Origin: Desulfobacterales bacterium
GTDB lineage: Bacteria > Desulfobacterota > Desulfobacteria > Desulfobacterales > Desulfobacteraceae
DNA length: 9,227 nt
Direction of reading: 5' to 3'
Assembly: GCA_022361535.1 (NCBI GenBank)
Contig: JAKSAU010000388.1
Span: 1-9,227 of the forward strand
Shown in pieces: positions 1 to 7,396 of the stretch; within the stretch, counting starts at the first letter, position 1; every line of letters begins with the position of its first letter. The notes beneath the pieces were generated by a model. The model was not told the DNA's origin and ran no database searches. It saw only the letters and a program-made list of their open reading frames with translations. The translations under genes and the position numbers were made by a program.

Positions 1-1487
1 CATTTGCGATTGTCGGCCTGATCTATCTGGGGATGTCCATCAACAAGAACAAGGCAGAACAGACCGCCTTGAATGCCATTGCCATCAGTTCCACGGCAGA
101 TATTCCCGAGTTTGAGTCCAGAAGCAGCGAATGGGGCAAATACTATCCGCGCCAGTATGATTCCTATATGAAAACCAAAGAAAGCGATCAAATCGACGAT
201 ATGCTTAAAAAAGATCCTGCCCTGATTGTATTGTGGGCCGGATACGGTTTTTCCAAAGACTATAACGCCCCCAGGGGGCATTATTATATGCTTGAAGACA
301 ATATCAACACCCTTAGGACCGGTGCGCCCGTGGATGACAAAACAGGCCCCATGCCCACAGCCTGTATGACCTGTAAGTCCACTGACGTGCCCCGGTATAT
401 GGAAAAACACGGGGAGCTGGACTTTTTTACCGGCAAATGGGCCAGGCTGGGTAAAGAGATTTCCAATCCCGTGGGATGTCTGGACTGTCACGATCCTAAA
501 ACCATGGAACTGACTCTCACCCGTCCCCATCTGGTGAGAGCCCTGGACAATGAAGGCAGCCTGCCTGCTGAAAAGGCCACCCACCATGACAAGCGTTCCC
601 TGGTCTGTGCCCAGTGCCACTCCGAGTACTACTTCAAAAAAACTCCCTGGACAGACAAAGACGGTACAGAAAAAACCGCTGCTGTGGTTACCTTCCCTTG
701 GGACAACGGTCTCAAGGTGGAGGACATGGAAGCCTACTATGATGACAGGGAATTCAAGGACTGGACCCATAAGGTCAGCAAAACCCCCATGCTCAAAGCT
801 CAGCATCCGGGATATGAAATATTCAAGACAGGTGCCCACGGTCTGAATAATGTATCCTGCGCAGACTGCCATATGCCCTATACCCGGGAAGGCGGGGTTA
901 AATACTCCTCCCATACCGTGGGCAGCCCCCTGGACAACATGGGTACCACTTGTATGAATTGCCACAGGGGAACGGAAAAAGAACTCAAGGATACGGTTGA
1001 GCGGAAATTGGCCAGAAAGACCGAACTCAATACAATAGCAATGGATGTCATTGCCAAGGCCCATCTTGAGGCCGGCAAGGCCTGGGAGCTGGGTGCCACC
1101 CAGAGCGATATGGAAGACATCCTAACCGATATCCGCCATGCCCAGTGGAGATGGGATTATTCCATTGCAAGTCACGGTTCCTTTTTCCACGCGCCCGAAG
1201 AAACCCTCCGCATCCTGGGGTCAGCTATCAACAAAGGTCACGAAGCCCGGCTCAAACTCAAGGTGGTCTTGGCCAAATATAATGCGGCTGGCTATGAAGC
1301 GCCGGATTTCTCTACCAAAGAGAAAGCACAGGCTGTTATTGGTCTGCCTTATGAAAAGCTGGTGGATGAAAAGATGAATTTCCAGAAAACCCTGAGGAAA
1401 GAATGGGAAAAACAGGCCAAGGAAAAAGGAATTTATGACCCCAAAGCCTGGGACGGTATGGTATTCAAAACCTCCTACTCAGAATAA
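1..1487 (+). CDS. nrfA: Ammonia-forming cytochrome c nitrite reductase NrfA (5' end outside window)
   Basis: Catalyses six-electron reduction of nitrite to ammonium in the periplasm (dissimilatory nitrite ammonification), normally fed electrons by the membrane quinol dehydrogenase NrfH. Counting from the ATG at base 33, five heme-binding motifs are visible: the catalytic CMTCK (residues 111-115, Lys as proximal heme ligand), then CLDCH (149-153), CAQCH (192-196), CADCH (276-280) and CMNCH (307-311). Expected active-site residues are present: Arg121, Tyr199 and His258. The calcium-site residues Glu198, Tyr199, Lys255 and Gln257 also match the family. The frame stays open to base 1: bases 3-32 read FAIVGLIYLG, the end of a hydrophobic signal or anchor helix, so ATG 33 is not the real start and the N-terminus is missing here. 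The C-terminal part is complete. nrfH would be expected just upstream, outside the window. Family assignment is very secure. Confidence 0.97.
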   Translation, partial: FAIVGLIYLGMSINKNKAEQTALNAIAISSTADIPEFESRSSEWGKYYPRQYDSYMKTKESDQIDDMLKKDPALIVLWAGYGFSKDYNAPRGHYYMLEDNINTLRTGAPVDDKTGPMPTACMTCKSTDVPRYMEKHGELDFFTGKWARLGKEISNPVGCLDCHDPKTMELTLTRPHLVRALDNEGSLPAEKATHHDKRSLVCAQCHSEYYFKKTPWTDKDGTEKTAAVVTFPWDNGLKVEDMEAYYDDREFKDWTHKVSKTPMLKAQHPGYEIFKTGAHGLNNVSCADCHMPYTREGGVKYSSHTVGSPLDNMGTTCMNCHRGTEKELKDTVERKLARKTELNTIAMDVIAKAHLEAGKAWELGATQSDMEDILTDIRHAQWRWDYSIASHGSFFHAPEETLRILGSAINKGHEARLKLKVVLAKYNAAGYEAPDFSTKEKAQAVIGLPYEKLVDEKMNFQKTLRKEWEKQAKEKGIYDPKAWDGMVFKTSYSE

Positions 1488-1525
1488 AAGAAAAGCCTGC
1501 TTTAACTCAATACCGCTTCAAGTAT

Positions 1526-1565
1526 CCAGCCCCTTTCCATCAAGCAGTGGAAAGGGGCTGGTTTG
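1526..1565 (+). terminator. Hairpin terminator after nrfA
   Basis: A perfect 14-base-pair stem (1526-1539 with 1548-1561) encloses an 8-base loop, 38 bases after the nrfA stop. The stem is GC-rich. The T-rich tail (TTTGTATAT) is short and broken, so termination strength is inferred from the stem. Read on the other strand the hairpin has no adjacent T run, so it probably serves nrfA first, though it may also block read-through from the converging minus-strand genes. Confidence 0.75.
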
Positions 1566-1691
1566 TATATGCGGTTCCACTTCCTTATGTATCAACTGCC
1601 ATTTAGGTCGATGTCAAAAAAGCAAGATTGGAAGATGTAAATTTGCAGTTTAGTATTCAAATGTTACTTGTGATTATAGAGTCGGCAGCAA

Positions 1692-4600
1692 TTACTTTTC
1701 CATATACGTATTAAAAATCTGTTCATGGGAGATGTATTTTTCCCGGTTCGTATCCTGAAGGTATTGGCGGATGGCATTGACCCGGAGCAGTATTTCACGC
1801 TCTGCGCGCTGGCGCATACTTTTCTTTGTCTTGATTATATCTTCTTTTAAGTCCTTGGTCTTTTTTTCTGAGTAGTATTTTTCTGTTTTATAGTTGATCC
1901 GCATCTTTATAAGCGATTCGCGTAAATCATTGTGCTCATCGTCGAGAAACAAAACTTCAGGCATAAGATCAGCAAAATGAGTTACGGCAATGATGTCTTT
2001 TTTACGCTGCCAATAGCCGATTAGAAACTCTGGTTCCAGGTCTTTGTAATTCTGCAGGGGCATATACATACGCCGTAGGTAAAGCAAAACTTTTTCAGTT
2101 TTTTTACGGTGGCCGCCAATGATGACAGAGCCGCCGACCTCATCCTTTCTTACTCCTTTGGTCCATGGGGCACCGGTGATGCCAAAATCAATACACAAAG
2201 GGATGCGCAAGAGTGCGGATAGGGTATTGAGAGCCAGGGCATAACCTGCTGAAGGTCCACCTACATTGTAGGACGCAGATAAAAGCTGGTGATGCAGTGA
2301 ATAACGCTGGAGGAAATCCCCGAACAGCCAGGGAATACTTATATCAGGGGTCAATTCCTGGATATAGTTTTTCACCATGGTCAAGGCTTCCTGTGCGGAC
2401 TGCTGGGTCATCTGGACAGCCATATCAAGCTGTGCTGTGTTAGGGGCAGAGGAAGATACCGCTCCGGTAACAATTATGGGCTGGGATTCCACCCGGCCGG
2501 TAAGGCTTGTGGCAATGGGTAAAAGCATGCCTGTCATGTCGTTGGCGCCAACACCGATGATGAACCCCACCTGGGGTTCTTTACTTAGCTCGGTTTCAAG
2601 AAATTCATTGAGTTGGACAGAGCCTTTTCTAACAGGGCTTGAGGAGATTTCTCTACGGGCAGATTCCAAATGGGTTTCCACCAAAGGATAATCCGTTTCC
2701 GCATCTACGTGGGCTACACATTCCAGGATCTGGTCATAATGGGTGACAAAATTATGCAAGTCATTTTTTATATTAGATTTGAGCAGGGGCGGTGCTTTGA
2801 CCGCATCCAAGATACCCAGGATAGTCTTGAAATTGAGTTTTACAAATTCGCATTTTTCGTTTTCATTTGATTTTTCAAGATCCCGAAGTTTCTGGACAAC
2901 TTTATATTCCGTTGAACAAAGGGCAATGGCTTTTTCTGTAAAGGAGGTATAGTCAGCTGGGGTATTGCATATACCTTGGGCTGTCTCAATGATTTTCTCC
3001 ACTTCAAATTCACGGCGGTGCGGTACGTTTTCAAACTGTTTTTTAATAATGTCGAAAATGTCCTTTTGCCGCATATGACCTGATATCTCAAGGGTCTTCA
3101 ACCGTTTGGACCGGATCAGGGCAGGATCCAGGATATCCAGTCGGTTGGTGGTCAGCACGGTAAATACTTTATTCAACGGGATTTCGCCGTCAATGATGTT
3201 TAAAAATTTATTGGTCAATGCATCTGAAGGCTGGCCGCCTGTGCCTGACCGTTTCGGGGCCAGGGCATCACCTTCGTCAAAGAAGATGACTGTGGGTGCA
3301 ACCATTTTGGCGATGTCATAGACCTTTTCCAGGTTGGACACGGCCCCATGAACAGGGGAAGATGGGTCCTGGAGCGCTGACGGACTTGTGGCAATATCAT
3401 GGACCTTAAGATTTGAGGAAAGCCAGGTTCTGACTAAAAAAGTTTTACCTGAACCTGGCGGGCCTGTGAGGACAACCCCCTTGTCTTCACTAACGCCATA
3501 GTTAAAGCAGTTATTAGCCATTTCAGAGAATTTATCTTTAATGGCTCCAACATATTCATCCCAGGCCACATCCCGGTCCATGCGGTCTACCACCTTGGAA
3601 TAAAGTTCGCCATAAACGTTTTTAGCCACAAGCTGGAATGCTGATCGTATAAGAATGGAGTTATCTAAAAACTTTAGGATGAAATCCCCGCGAATATTGA
3701 TGATGGACTCCACAAGCTTTCTTACATAGGCCGGACTAATTTTAAGGCTCCGCTCTTTGAAAATGTCATAGATCTTTTCTGCTGCATGGTCCAGGTCCTC
3801 GGAATCCGGATGGTATTTACTGGGAATCTGGTGCCGGTTGATCTCAAGGAAGATGATCCGTTTAAGGTTGTCCTTATTCATCCAGAATTTTGAGATGTCA
3901 ACGATACAGCCTTTTTCCACAAAGCGCCGGTAAATAGCAGAATCAAACCTATGGGCCTGGTCTGACGTTGCAATAAGAAAGCAGTCCCTTCTGCCGTCAA
4001 TGATTTCATCCAAAACGATATTGGTTGTGTCAATAAGGGTGCGTTGCTGCTTTTCAGCGCCTCCGCCGCCAGGGCCGCTTTCAGACTTGCCAAATGCTGA
4101 ATGGGCCTCTTCAATATGACGGATGGATGTAACCTTGGGATTGCCCATGGCCCGTTTGAAGTAATTGCCTGGTTCACCGGATAAAGCGGTCTGGTAATCA
4201 TTGGGCGTGATAATGGATGAGTCCACTTCAATGCCCTGCTCTTCAAAGTGGGTCAGGTTGTTCATGATCCGTTTTTTAAAAATCCGGCGCAGGATGGGAA
4301 TGGTAGACAAACGGCGGTAGAAATCCAACTTCTTTTTTCTGGAGATTTTCATTGCAAAATCAGGGTCAACATCTTCCAGGGAGGCAAAAAGGCTGTGATC
4401 TGCCAAGATCTCTTCTTTTTTGCGTTTCCAATCTACTGCCGGAACCACTTCATTTCTAAATACAACGGTTTCAAGGGCTTCTCTGACCGTGGCACTTTTA
4501 CCACTGCCTGAGGTCCCTTCTACCAGCATGATAGGAGCCTTAGGCACGTCCGGATCTTCAATATGGTCCTTGCGAATATGGGCCTTGTAAATTTTATCAA

Positions 4601-5006
4601 ACATCTCTGCCAGTTCCATGGGCACATGAAGATCCATGAGTTCGCAGTCCAGAACGGCTATAAGGTATTGCAGTTCCGCCTTGGTCAGCTCTTTTTCAAT
4701 AACCCGGTTCCAGGACGCTCCGGGATTGGTTTCTCCGGAGTAAAGAAATCGTTTTTTCCAGTCCCTGAGGATGGCAGGGTCGTTTAACACTTTCATTTGC
4801 TTTTTTTGCCGGCGCATGAAAAAGACCAGGTAAAGCAGTTCTTTAACCCCAGAGATCAGCGGATGAGGCGGGCTGTATTGATTCAGTCGTGATCTGACAA
4901 AGGCTTTGGTATCGTATGACCATGAAGAAACCATGGATTCAATTTTTTTAATGGTTTCTTCGGGTAGGGTAATATAGGTTTTTTGTTTTGTTACTCTTTT
5001 GGCCAT
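1692..5006 (-). CDS. Double AAA ATPase with C-terminal Lon-type (S16) protease domain
   Basis: Predicted cytoplasmic ATP-dependent protease of 1104 residues with no clear membrane segment. Module 1 (about 155-400) has Walker A GTSGSGKS (164-171), a degenerate Walker B-like IRHIEEAH (295-302) and a sensor-1-like LIATSDQ (344-350). Module 2 (about 505-660) is a classical AAA domain: Walker A GPPGSGKT (515-522), Walker B VIFFDE (573-578), sensor-1 Asn621 and Arg632/Arg635 in the second region of homology. Residues about 810-1020 match the Lon peptidase fold: QQSAQEAL (868-875), the catalytic serine motif GPSAG (917-921, Ser919) and GGHRKK (964-969), where Lys969 sits at the catalytic lysine position. 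A charged helical tail follows. The ATG is set by GGGGAGGAG just upstream and an in-frame stop at 5022-5024. It lies 82 bases after an SPFH gene, suggesting a joint membrane proteolysis role. LonA, LonB and LonC, as I know them, do not have two unlike AAA modules. Substrate unknown; domain calls are firm, biology is inferred. Confidence 0.88.
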   Translation of the reverse strand: MAKRVTKQKTYITLPEETIKKIESMVSSWSYDTKAFVRSRLNQYSPPHPLISGVKELLYLVFFMRRQKKQMKVLNDPAILRDWKKRFLYSGETNPGASWNRVIEKELTKAELQYLIAVLDCELMDLHVPMELAEMFDKIYKAHIRKDHIEDPDVPKAPIMLVEGTSGSGKSATVREALETVVFRNEVVPAVDWKRKKEEILADHSLFASLEDVDPDFAMKISRKKKLDFYRRLSTIPILRRIFKKRIMNNLTHFEEQGIEVDSSIITPNDYQTALSGEPGNYFKRAMGNPKVTSIRHIEEAHSAFGKSESGPGGGGAEKQQRTLIDTTNIVLDEIIDGRRDCFLIATSDQAHRFDSAIYRRFVEKGCIVDISKFWMNKDNLKRIIFLEINRHQIPSKYHPDSEDLDHAAEKIYDIFKERSLKISPAYVRKLVESIINIRGDFILKFLDNSILIRSAFQLVAKNVYGELYSKVVDRMDRDVAWDEYVGAIKDKFSEMANNCFNYGVSEDKGVVLTGPPGSGKTFLVRTWLSSNLKVHDIATSPSALQDPSSPVHGAVSNLEKVYDIAKMVAPTVIFFDEGDALAPKRSGTGGQPSDALTNKFLNIIDGEIPLNKVFTVLTTNRLDILDPALIRSKRLKTLEISGHMRQKDIFDIIKKQFENVPHRREFEVEKIIETAQGICNTPADYTSFTEKAIALCSTEYKVVQKLRDLEKSNENEKCEFVKLNFKTILGILDAVKAPPLLKSNIKNDLHNFVTHYDQILECVAHVDAETDYPLVETHLESARREISSSPVRKGSVQLNEFLETELSKEPQVGFIIGVGANDMTGMLLPIATSLTGRVESQPIIVTGAVSSSAPNTAQLDMAVQMTQQSAQEALTMVKNYIQELTPDISIPWLFGDFLQRYSLHHQLLSASYNVGGPSAGYALALNTLSALLRIPLCIDFGITGAPWTKGVRKDEVGGSVIIGGHRKKTEKVLLYLRRMYMPLQNYKDLEPEFLIGYWQRKKDIIAVTHFADLMPEVLFLDDEHNDLRESLIKMRINYKTEKYYSEKKTKDLKEDIIKTKKSMRQRAEREILLRVNAIRQYLQDTNREKYISHEQIFNTYMEK

Positions 5007-5088
5007 TGGCTCCTCCCCGGATTAAACCCCTTTTGCTGTGGTGCACATAACGGTTCGCTCTCTTTTAAGTCTCTTTTGGGGAATGGAC

Positions 5089-6063
5089 TCAAGGTGTTGT
5101 GTTCTGGGTATCGGCGTTTTTGTCTGCCTTATCTTCTATCAGGTTCTCGGTAAAGGAAGGTAGTGTGAGCGCAGGTGCCCTGCCACTGCCGTGGAGCACA
5201 AAGGTCTTCTGATCGGTCTGGCTTTTTTCATATGCGGTTGCCCATTTTTGTTGGGATAAAAATTCAAGCAAAGCAGGGTTGATCCGTTGGTCTTTTTTTC
5301 CACCTAAGGCCAGGTGCAGGGAACGGATACCGTCAAGATAGGCTTTGTAGAGCTTCCTGATCCGGTCAGACTCCTGGTCTGCTGCATAGTTTTCGGCCTC
5401 CGCGATCAACTGACGTCGTTTCTTTTCTTCAGTCGCTTCAACAAGTTTATCGCCGAACCGGGTTTCATTGAGAACAAATGAGACCACCTCTATTCCGTAT
5501 TTGCCCTCCAGAGTGGGGCCGTCTTTATTGATTGGCCGTTGTTTTAAGGCTTTGAAAATTTCTTCTTTGATGGTTTCCCTACTGGAAATGAGTTTGTTTA
5601 CCTCTTCGCCTTGTAGAATATCTTTTGCAATACCGTCAAAGTCTCCCTGGAGCAGGACTTCAGGAGACAGGTTCTCAATCCCCCACTTTTTAAGATCCTT
5701 GATTTTAAAGGTCATGAGCGCTGAGGTCCATAGCGCTACATTTTCCTTGGAAATAATTTTTATAGGAGCGGAAGACCCTCCCAGGTAAAGGTTTTGTTTC
5801 ATCAAGGGGACTTCTTTTTCCAACTTGGTGAAAAAGGGTAATCGATAATGCCATCCCACATCTGTGATGGCCTGCCGTTTTCCTCCGAACTGTTCAAGAA
5901 TCACCGCATAGTTAAGTTTGACTTTATAAATAACCTGGGTGGAATAAATAACAGCTGCCAAAGAATAAAACAGGGCAATGATAAAAAAGATAAATGCAGT
6001 CCGTCTGGCCATGGTAATTACCCTGGCGCGCTGGAGAAAAACCTGGGACGTCTGATCGTTCAT
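5089..6063 (-). CDS. SPFH/band 7 (prohibitin-HflC-like) membrane protein
   Basis: A 324-residue membrane scaffold protein of the SPFH (stomatin/prohibitin/flotillin/HflK-HflC) superfamily. These form large membrane rings and often regulate a partner protease. A short basic N-terminus (Arg12, Arg14, Arg20, Arg21) precedes one hydrophobic segment (about 22-41). An SPFH domain follows (about 45-215), opening with the typical LNYAVILEQFGGKR and a GWHYRLPFF stretch. Next is a charged, probably coiled-coil helix (about 205-245; EEKKRRQLIAEAENYAADQE) and a polar tail ending DTQNTTP. The ATG has a good ribosome site (AAAGGAG, about 6 bases upstream). By the positive-inside rule the SPFH domain would face the periplasm, as in HflC. 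The next gene encodes a double-AAA Lon-like protease, so the pair resembles HflKC-FtsH in principle. Length is close to HflC, but no HflK partner gene is adjacent. The symbol hflC is not assigned because orthology cannot be shown. Confidence 0.88.
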   Translation of the reverse strand: MNDQTSQVFLQRARVITMARRTAFIFFIIALFYSLAAVIYSTQVIYKVKLNYAVILEQFGGKRQAITDVGWHYRLPFFTKLEKEVPLMKQNLYLGGSSAPIKIISKENVALWTSALMTFKIKDLKKWGIENLSPEVLLQGDFDGIAKDILQGEEVNKLISSRETIKEEIFKALKQRPINKDGPTLEGKYGIEVVSFVLNETRFGDKLVEATEEKKRRQLIAEAENYAADQESDRIRKLYKAYLDGIRSLHLALGGKKDQRINPALLEFLSQQKWATAYEKSQTDQKTFVLHGSGRAPALTLPSFTENLIEDKADKNADTQNTTP

Positions 6064-6096
6064 ACCTGCTCCTTTCCTAGGAATAAAGGACCAAAA

Positions 6097-6102
6097 ATTA
6101 TA
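6097..6102 (-). promoter_or_regulatory. Candidate -10 box for the SPFH-protease pair
   Basis: On the minus strand this reads TATAAT, a perfect sigma-70 type -10 hexamer, placed so that a transcript would begin near 6090 and leave a leader of about 27 bases that includes the ribosome site. At 17-base spacing the -35 position reads TAGTTT, a poor match, and there is no extended -10. If real, the promoter is weak or depends on an activator. This is motif evidence only. Confidence 0.4.
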
Positions 6103-6143
6103 CTAACCAAACACCTTAAAAACTAACTGACAGATTAATTGTT

Positions 6144-6177
6144 GTAAGCGAATCGTAGTAAACGTTAACAGCGTTAC
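6144..6177. repeat. Short repeated GTAA(N)CG elements, possible operator
   Basis: GTAAGCG (6144-6150) and GTAAACG (6158-6164) are direct near-copies 14 bases apart. GCGTTAC (6171-6177) is an inverted relative (reverse complement GTAACGC), and the last two flank a GTTAAC palindrome. The cluster lies roughly 50-90 bases upstream of the inferred SPFH transcription start, where an activator could bind. The elements are short and could be chance in AT-rich DNA. Confidence 0.25.
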
Positions 6178-6281
6178 AGGCTCAATGGGAAAATTAACAA
6201 ATTGTAGGTGGAGTTCAAAACTGCAAAAAAGTATACATCAATAGCCTTAGCCAGTCAAAAAATATTTAATAAAGACAGAGT

Positions 6282-6344
6282 AAAAAGGCGATACCCGACC
6301 GTTTAGATAAACTGACGAACAAATGAGTTCACTGGGTTTCGCCT
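6282..6344 (-). terminator. Hairpin terminator after the methyltransferase operon
   Basis: The arms 6286-6296 and 6334-6344 pair over 11 positions with one mismatch, enclosing a loop of about 37 bases that contains a small secondary hairpin (GTTT/AAAC). On the minus strand the stem runs straight into TTTTT (6282-6286), the usual intrinsic terminator form, about 30 bases after the methyltransferase stop. On the plus strand six T residues also follow (6351-6356), so it could act both ways, but no plus-strand gene ends here. The long loop lowers confidence. Confidence 0.55.
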
Positions 6345-6375
6345 GTTGCGTTTTTTAAATATAAGTACGTTTAGC

Positions 6376-7380
6376 TCAAGAGACAAGGCCGGTTAAAATT
6401 CCTGATTCTGTAGGGCCTTTAAAATCAAGCCGCGCAATATCGTAAACACCCGCTGATTCGAGCATATGAATAAGTTCGCTTTGACTGTAGGATCTGCCTT
6501 CTTCGGTTCCAATAAACATGTTTATGGAAAAGAGTGCCGGAAAAAGGGGGCCGTCTTTGGTGTCCTCCAAAATGAAATCATGGATCAATATTCTTCCGCC
6601 GGGATTCAGGGCGGCGACTGTATGATCAATTACGATTTGTGCCGTTTCAGGGCCTTCCCCATGAAGAATATGGGAAAGCCAGGCAGCATCAAAGGTTTGA
6701 CCCAAAGAAAAATCTTTTTTAGTATAGTCTCCTTGTTTGAAAGAAACCCGATCCTCAACCTTGAAACGTTGAATGGTCTTTTCAGCAAACGGTCTTGTGG
6801 TTGGAAGATCACAGACTACAGCTTCAAGCTGAGGATTGTGGAGGCAAAACTGGATGGCAAATGTTCCCGGGCCTCCGCCTAAGTCAAGCAGGGAGTTGCA
6901 TTTGGATAAATCAAGGGACTGTGCCAATCCTGGTGCGATGGCCATGGCAATATTAAACATCCCCATTAGAAAACTTTCCCTGACCTTGGGATCCGGACTT
7001 TTTCCAGCATTCCTTATTGGGCCGCCAGTTGTAAATGCTTTATCCATATTTACCCAGGAGTCTGCCAGATGATGATGGTGGAGAATCATATAGCCGATAT
7101 ATTGTTCCGAGGTTTTGGACAGGTAAGCCAATGCCTCTTTTGTGTTGGCGTAACTGTTGCCTCTTTTATTCAGAAGGCCCATGGCAGACAAGGCATCAAG
7201 AAGAACAATTATCCCCTTGGCAGGCATATTAAGTTTGTCTGCTATCTCATTTCCCGCAAGACTGTTTTTGCCTATCCTTGAAAATACATCCATTTTGACA
7301 GCGGCATGAAGGGTGCAGGTCTGCCAGTAGGCACCCGATACCTGGAGAAGTTTTCCCTGGTTCCATTCTTGAGAGGTCAT
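6376..7380 (-). CDS. SAM-dependent O-methyltransferase, acetylserotonin/plant-type family
   Basis: A 334-residue class I methyltransferase that transfers a methyl group from S-adenosylmethionine, probably to a hydroxyl of a small molecule. The N-terminal part (about 10-110) is the helical, winged-helix-like dimerisation domain seen in this family (GAYWQTCTLHAAVKMDVF; ADKLNMPAKGIIVLLDAL). The C-terminal Rossmann domain has the SAM loop LDLGGGPGT (165-173), the acidic CDLP (Asp191), the GDY motif (Asp218) and SHILHGEG (236-243). His240 in that last motif matches the general-base histidine of plant-type O-methyltransferases. Length fits the family. It starts 16 bases after the stop of the upstream GGDEF gene with AGGAGG in that gap, so the two are almost certainly co-transcribed and perhaps translationally coupled. 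A hairpin terminator follows. The substrate cannot be told from sequence; BchU-like or secondary-metabolite methylation are alternatives. An unusual HHHH run lies at 101-104. Confidence 0.85.
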   Translation of the reverse strand: MTSQEWNQGKLLQVSGAYWQTCTLHAAVKMDVFSRIGKNSLAGNEIADKLNMPAKGIIVLLDALSAMGLLNKRGNSYANTKEALAYLSKTSEQYIGYMILHHHHLADSWVNMDKAFTTGGPIRNAGKSPDPKVRESFLMGMFNIAMAIAPGLAQSLDLSKCNSLLDLGGGPGTFAIQFCLHNPQLEAVVCDLPTTRPFAEKTIQRFKVEDRVSFKQGDYTKKDFSLGQTFDAAWLSHILHGEGPETAQIVIDHTVAALNPGGRILIHDFILEDTKDGPLFPALFSINMFIGTEEGRSYSQSELIHMLESAGVYDIARLDFKGPTESGILTGLVS

Positions 7381-7387
7381 AGGATTT

Positions 7388-7395
7388 CCTCCTCT
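7388..7395 (-). promoter_or_regulatory. Strong ribosome binding site of the methyltransferase
   Basis: The minus strand reads AGAGGAGG seven bases before the ATG. It fills the whole 16-base gap after the GGDEF gene stop at 7397. This fixes the methyltransferase start and argues for expression from the same message as the cyclase. Confidence 0.7.
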
Positions 7396-7396
7396 T

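Larger units (their letters stand above)
6064..6375. other. 312-base intergenic region between methyltransferase and SPFH gene
   Basis: AT-rich, with no convincing coding frame. From the methyltransferase side it holds the hairpin terminator at 6286-6344. Towards the SPFH gene it holds the repeated GTAA(N)CG elements at 6144-6177, a TATAAT hexamer at 6097-6102 and the SPFH ribosome site around 6068-6075. Nothing further was recognised between 6178 and 6281. Confidence 0.6.

Noticed and set aside
1488..1691. Possible small gene or RNA between nrfA and the protease gene
   Set aside because: Apart from the terminator hairpin I see no coding frame with a ribosome site and no conserved RNA structure; a 72-residue frame crossing it begins inside nrfA in another phase.
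2377..2691. 104-residue plus-strand open frame
   Set aside because: It lies wholly opposite the Lon-domain region of the large protease gene, has no ribosome site or recognisable motif, and reads as an antisense shadow.
3878..4246. 122-residue minus-strand open frame in another phase
   Set aside because: It overlaps the first AAA module of the protease in a different frame; its composition looks random and the overlapping gene has clear domain motifs.
5007..5088. Internal terminator or separate promoter between the SPFH and protease genes
   Set aside because: No stable hairpin with a T run and no convincing -35/-10 pair was seen in the 82 bases, so co-transcription is the simpler reading.
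6466..6882. 138-residue plus-strand open frame
   Set aside because: It is antisense to the methyltransferase Rossmann domain, with no motif and no upstream ribosome site.
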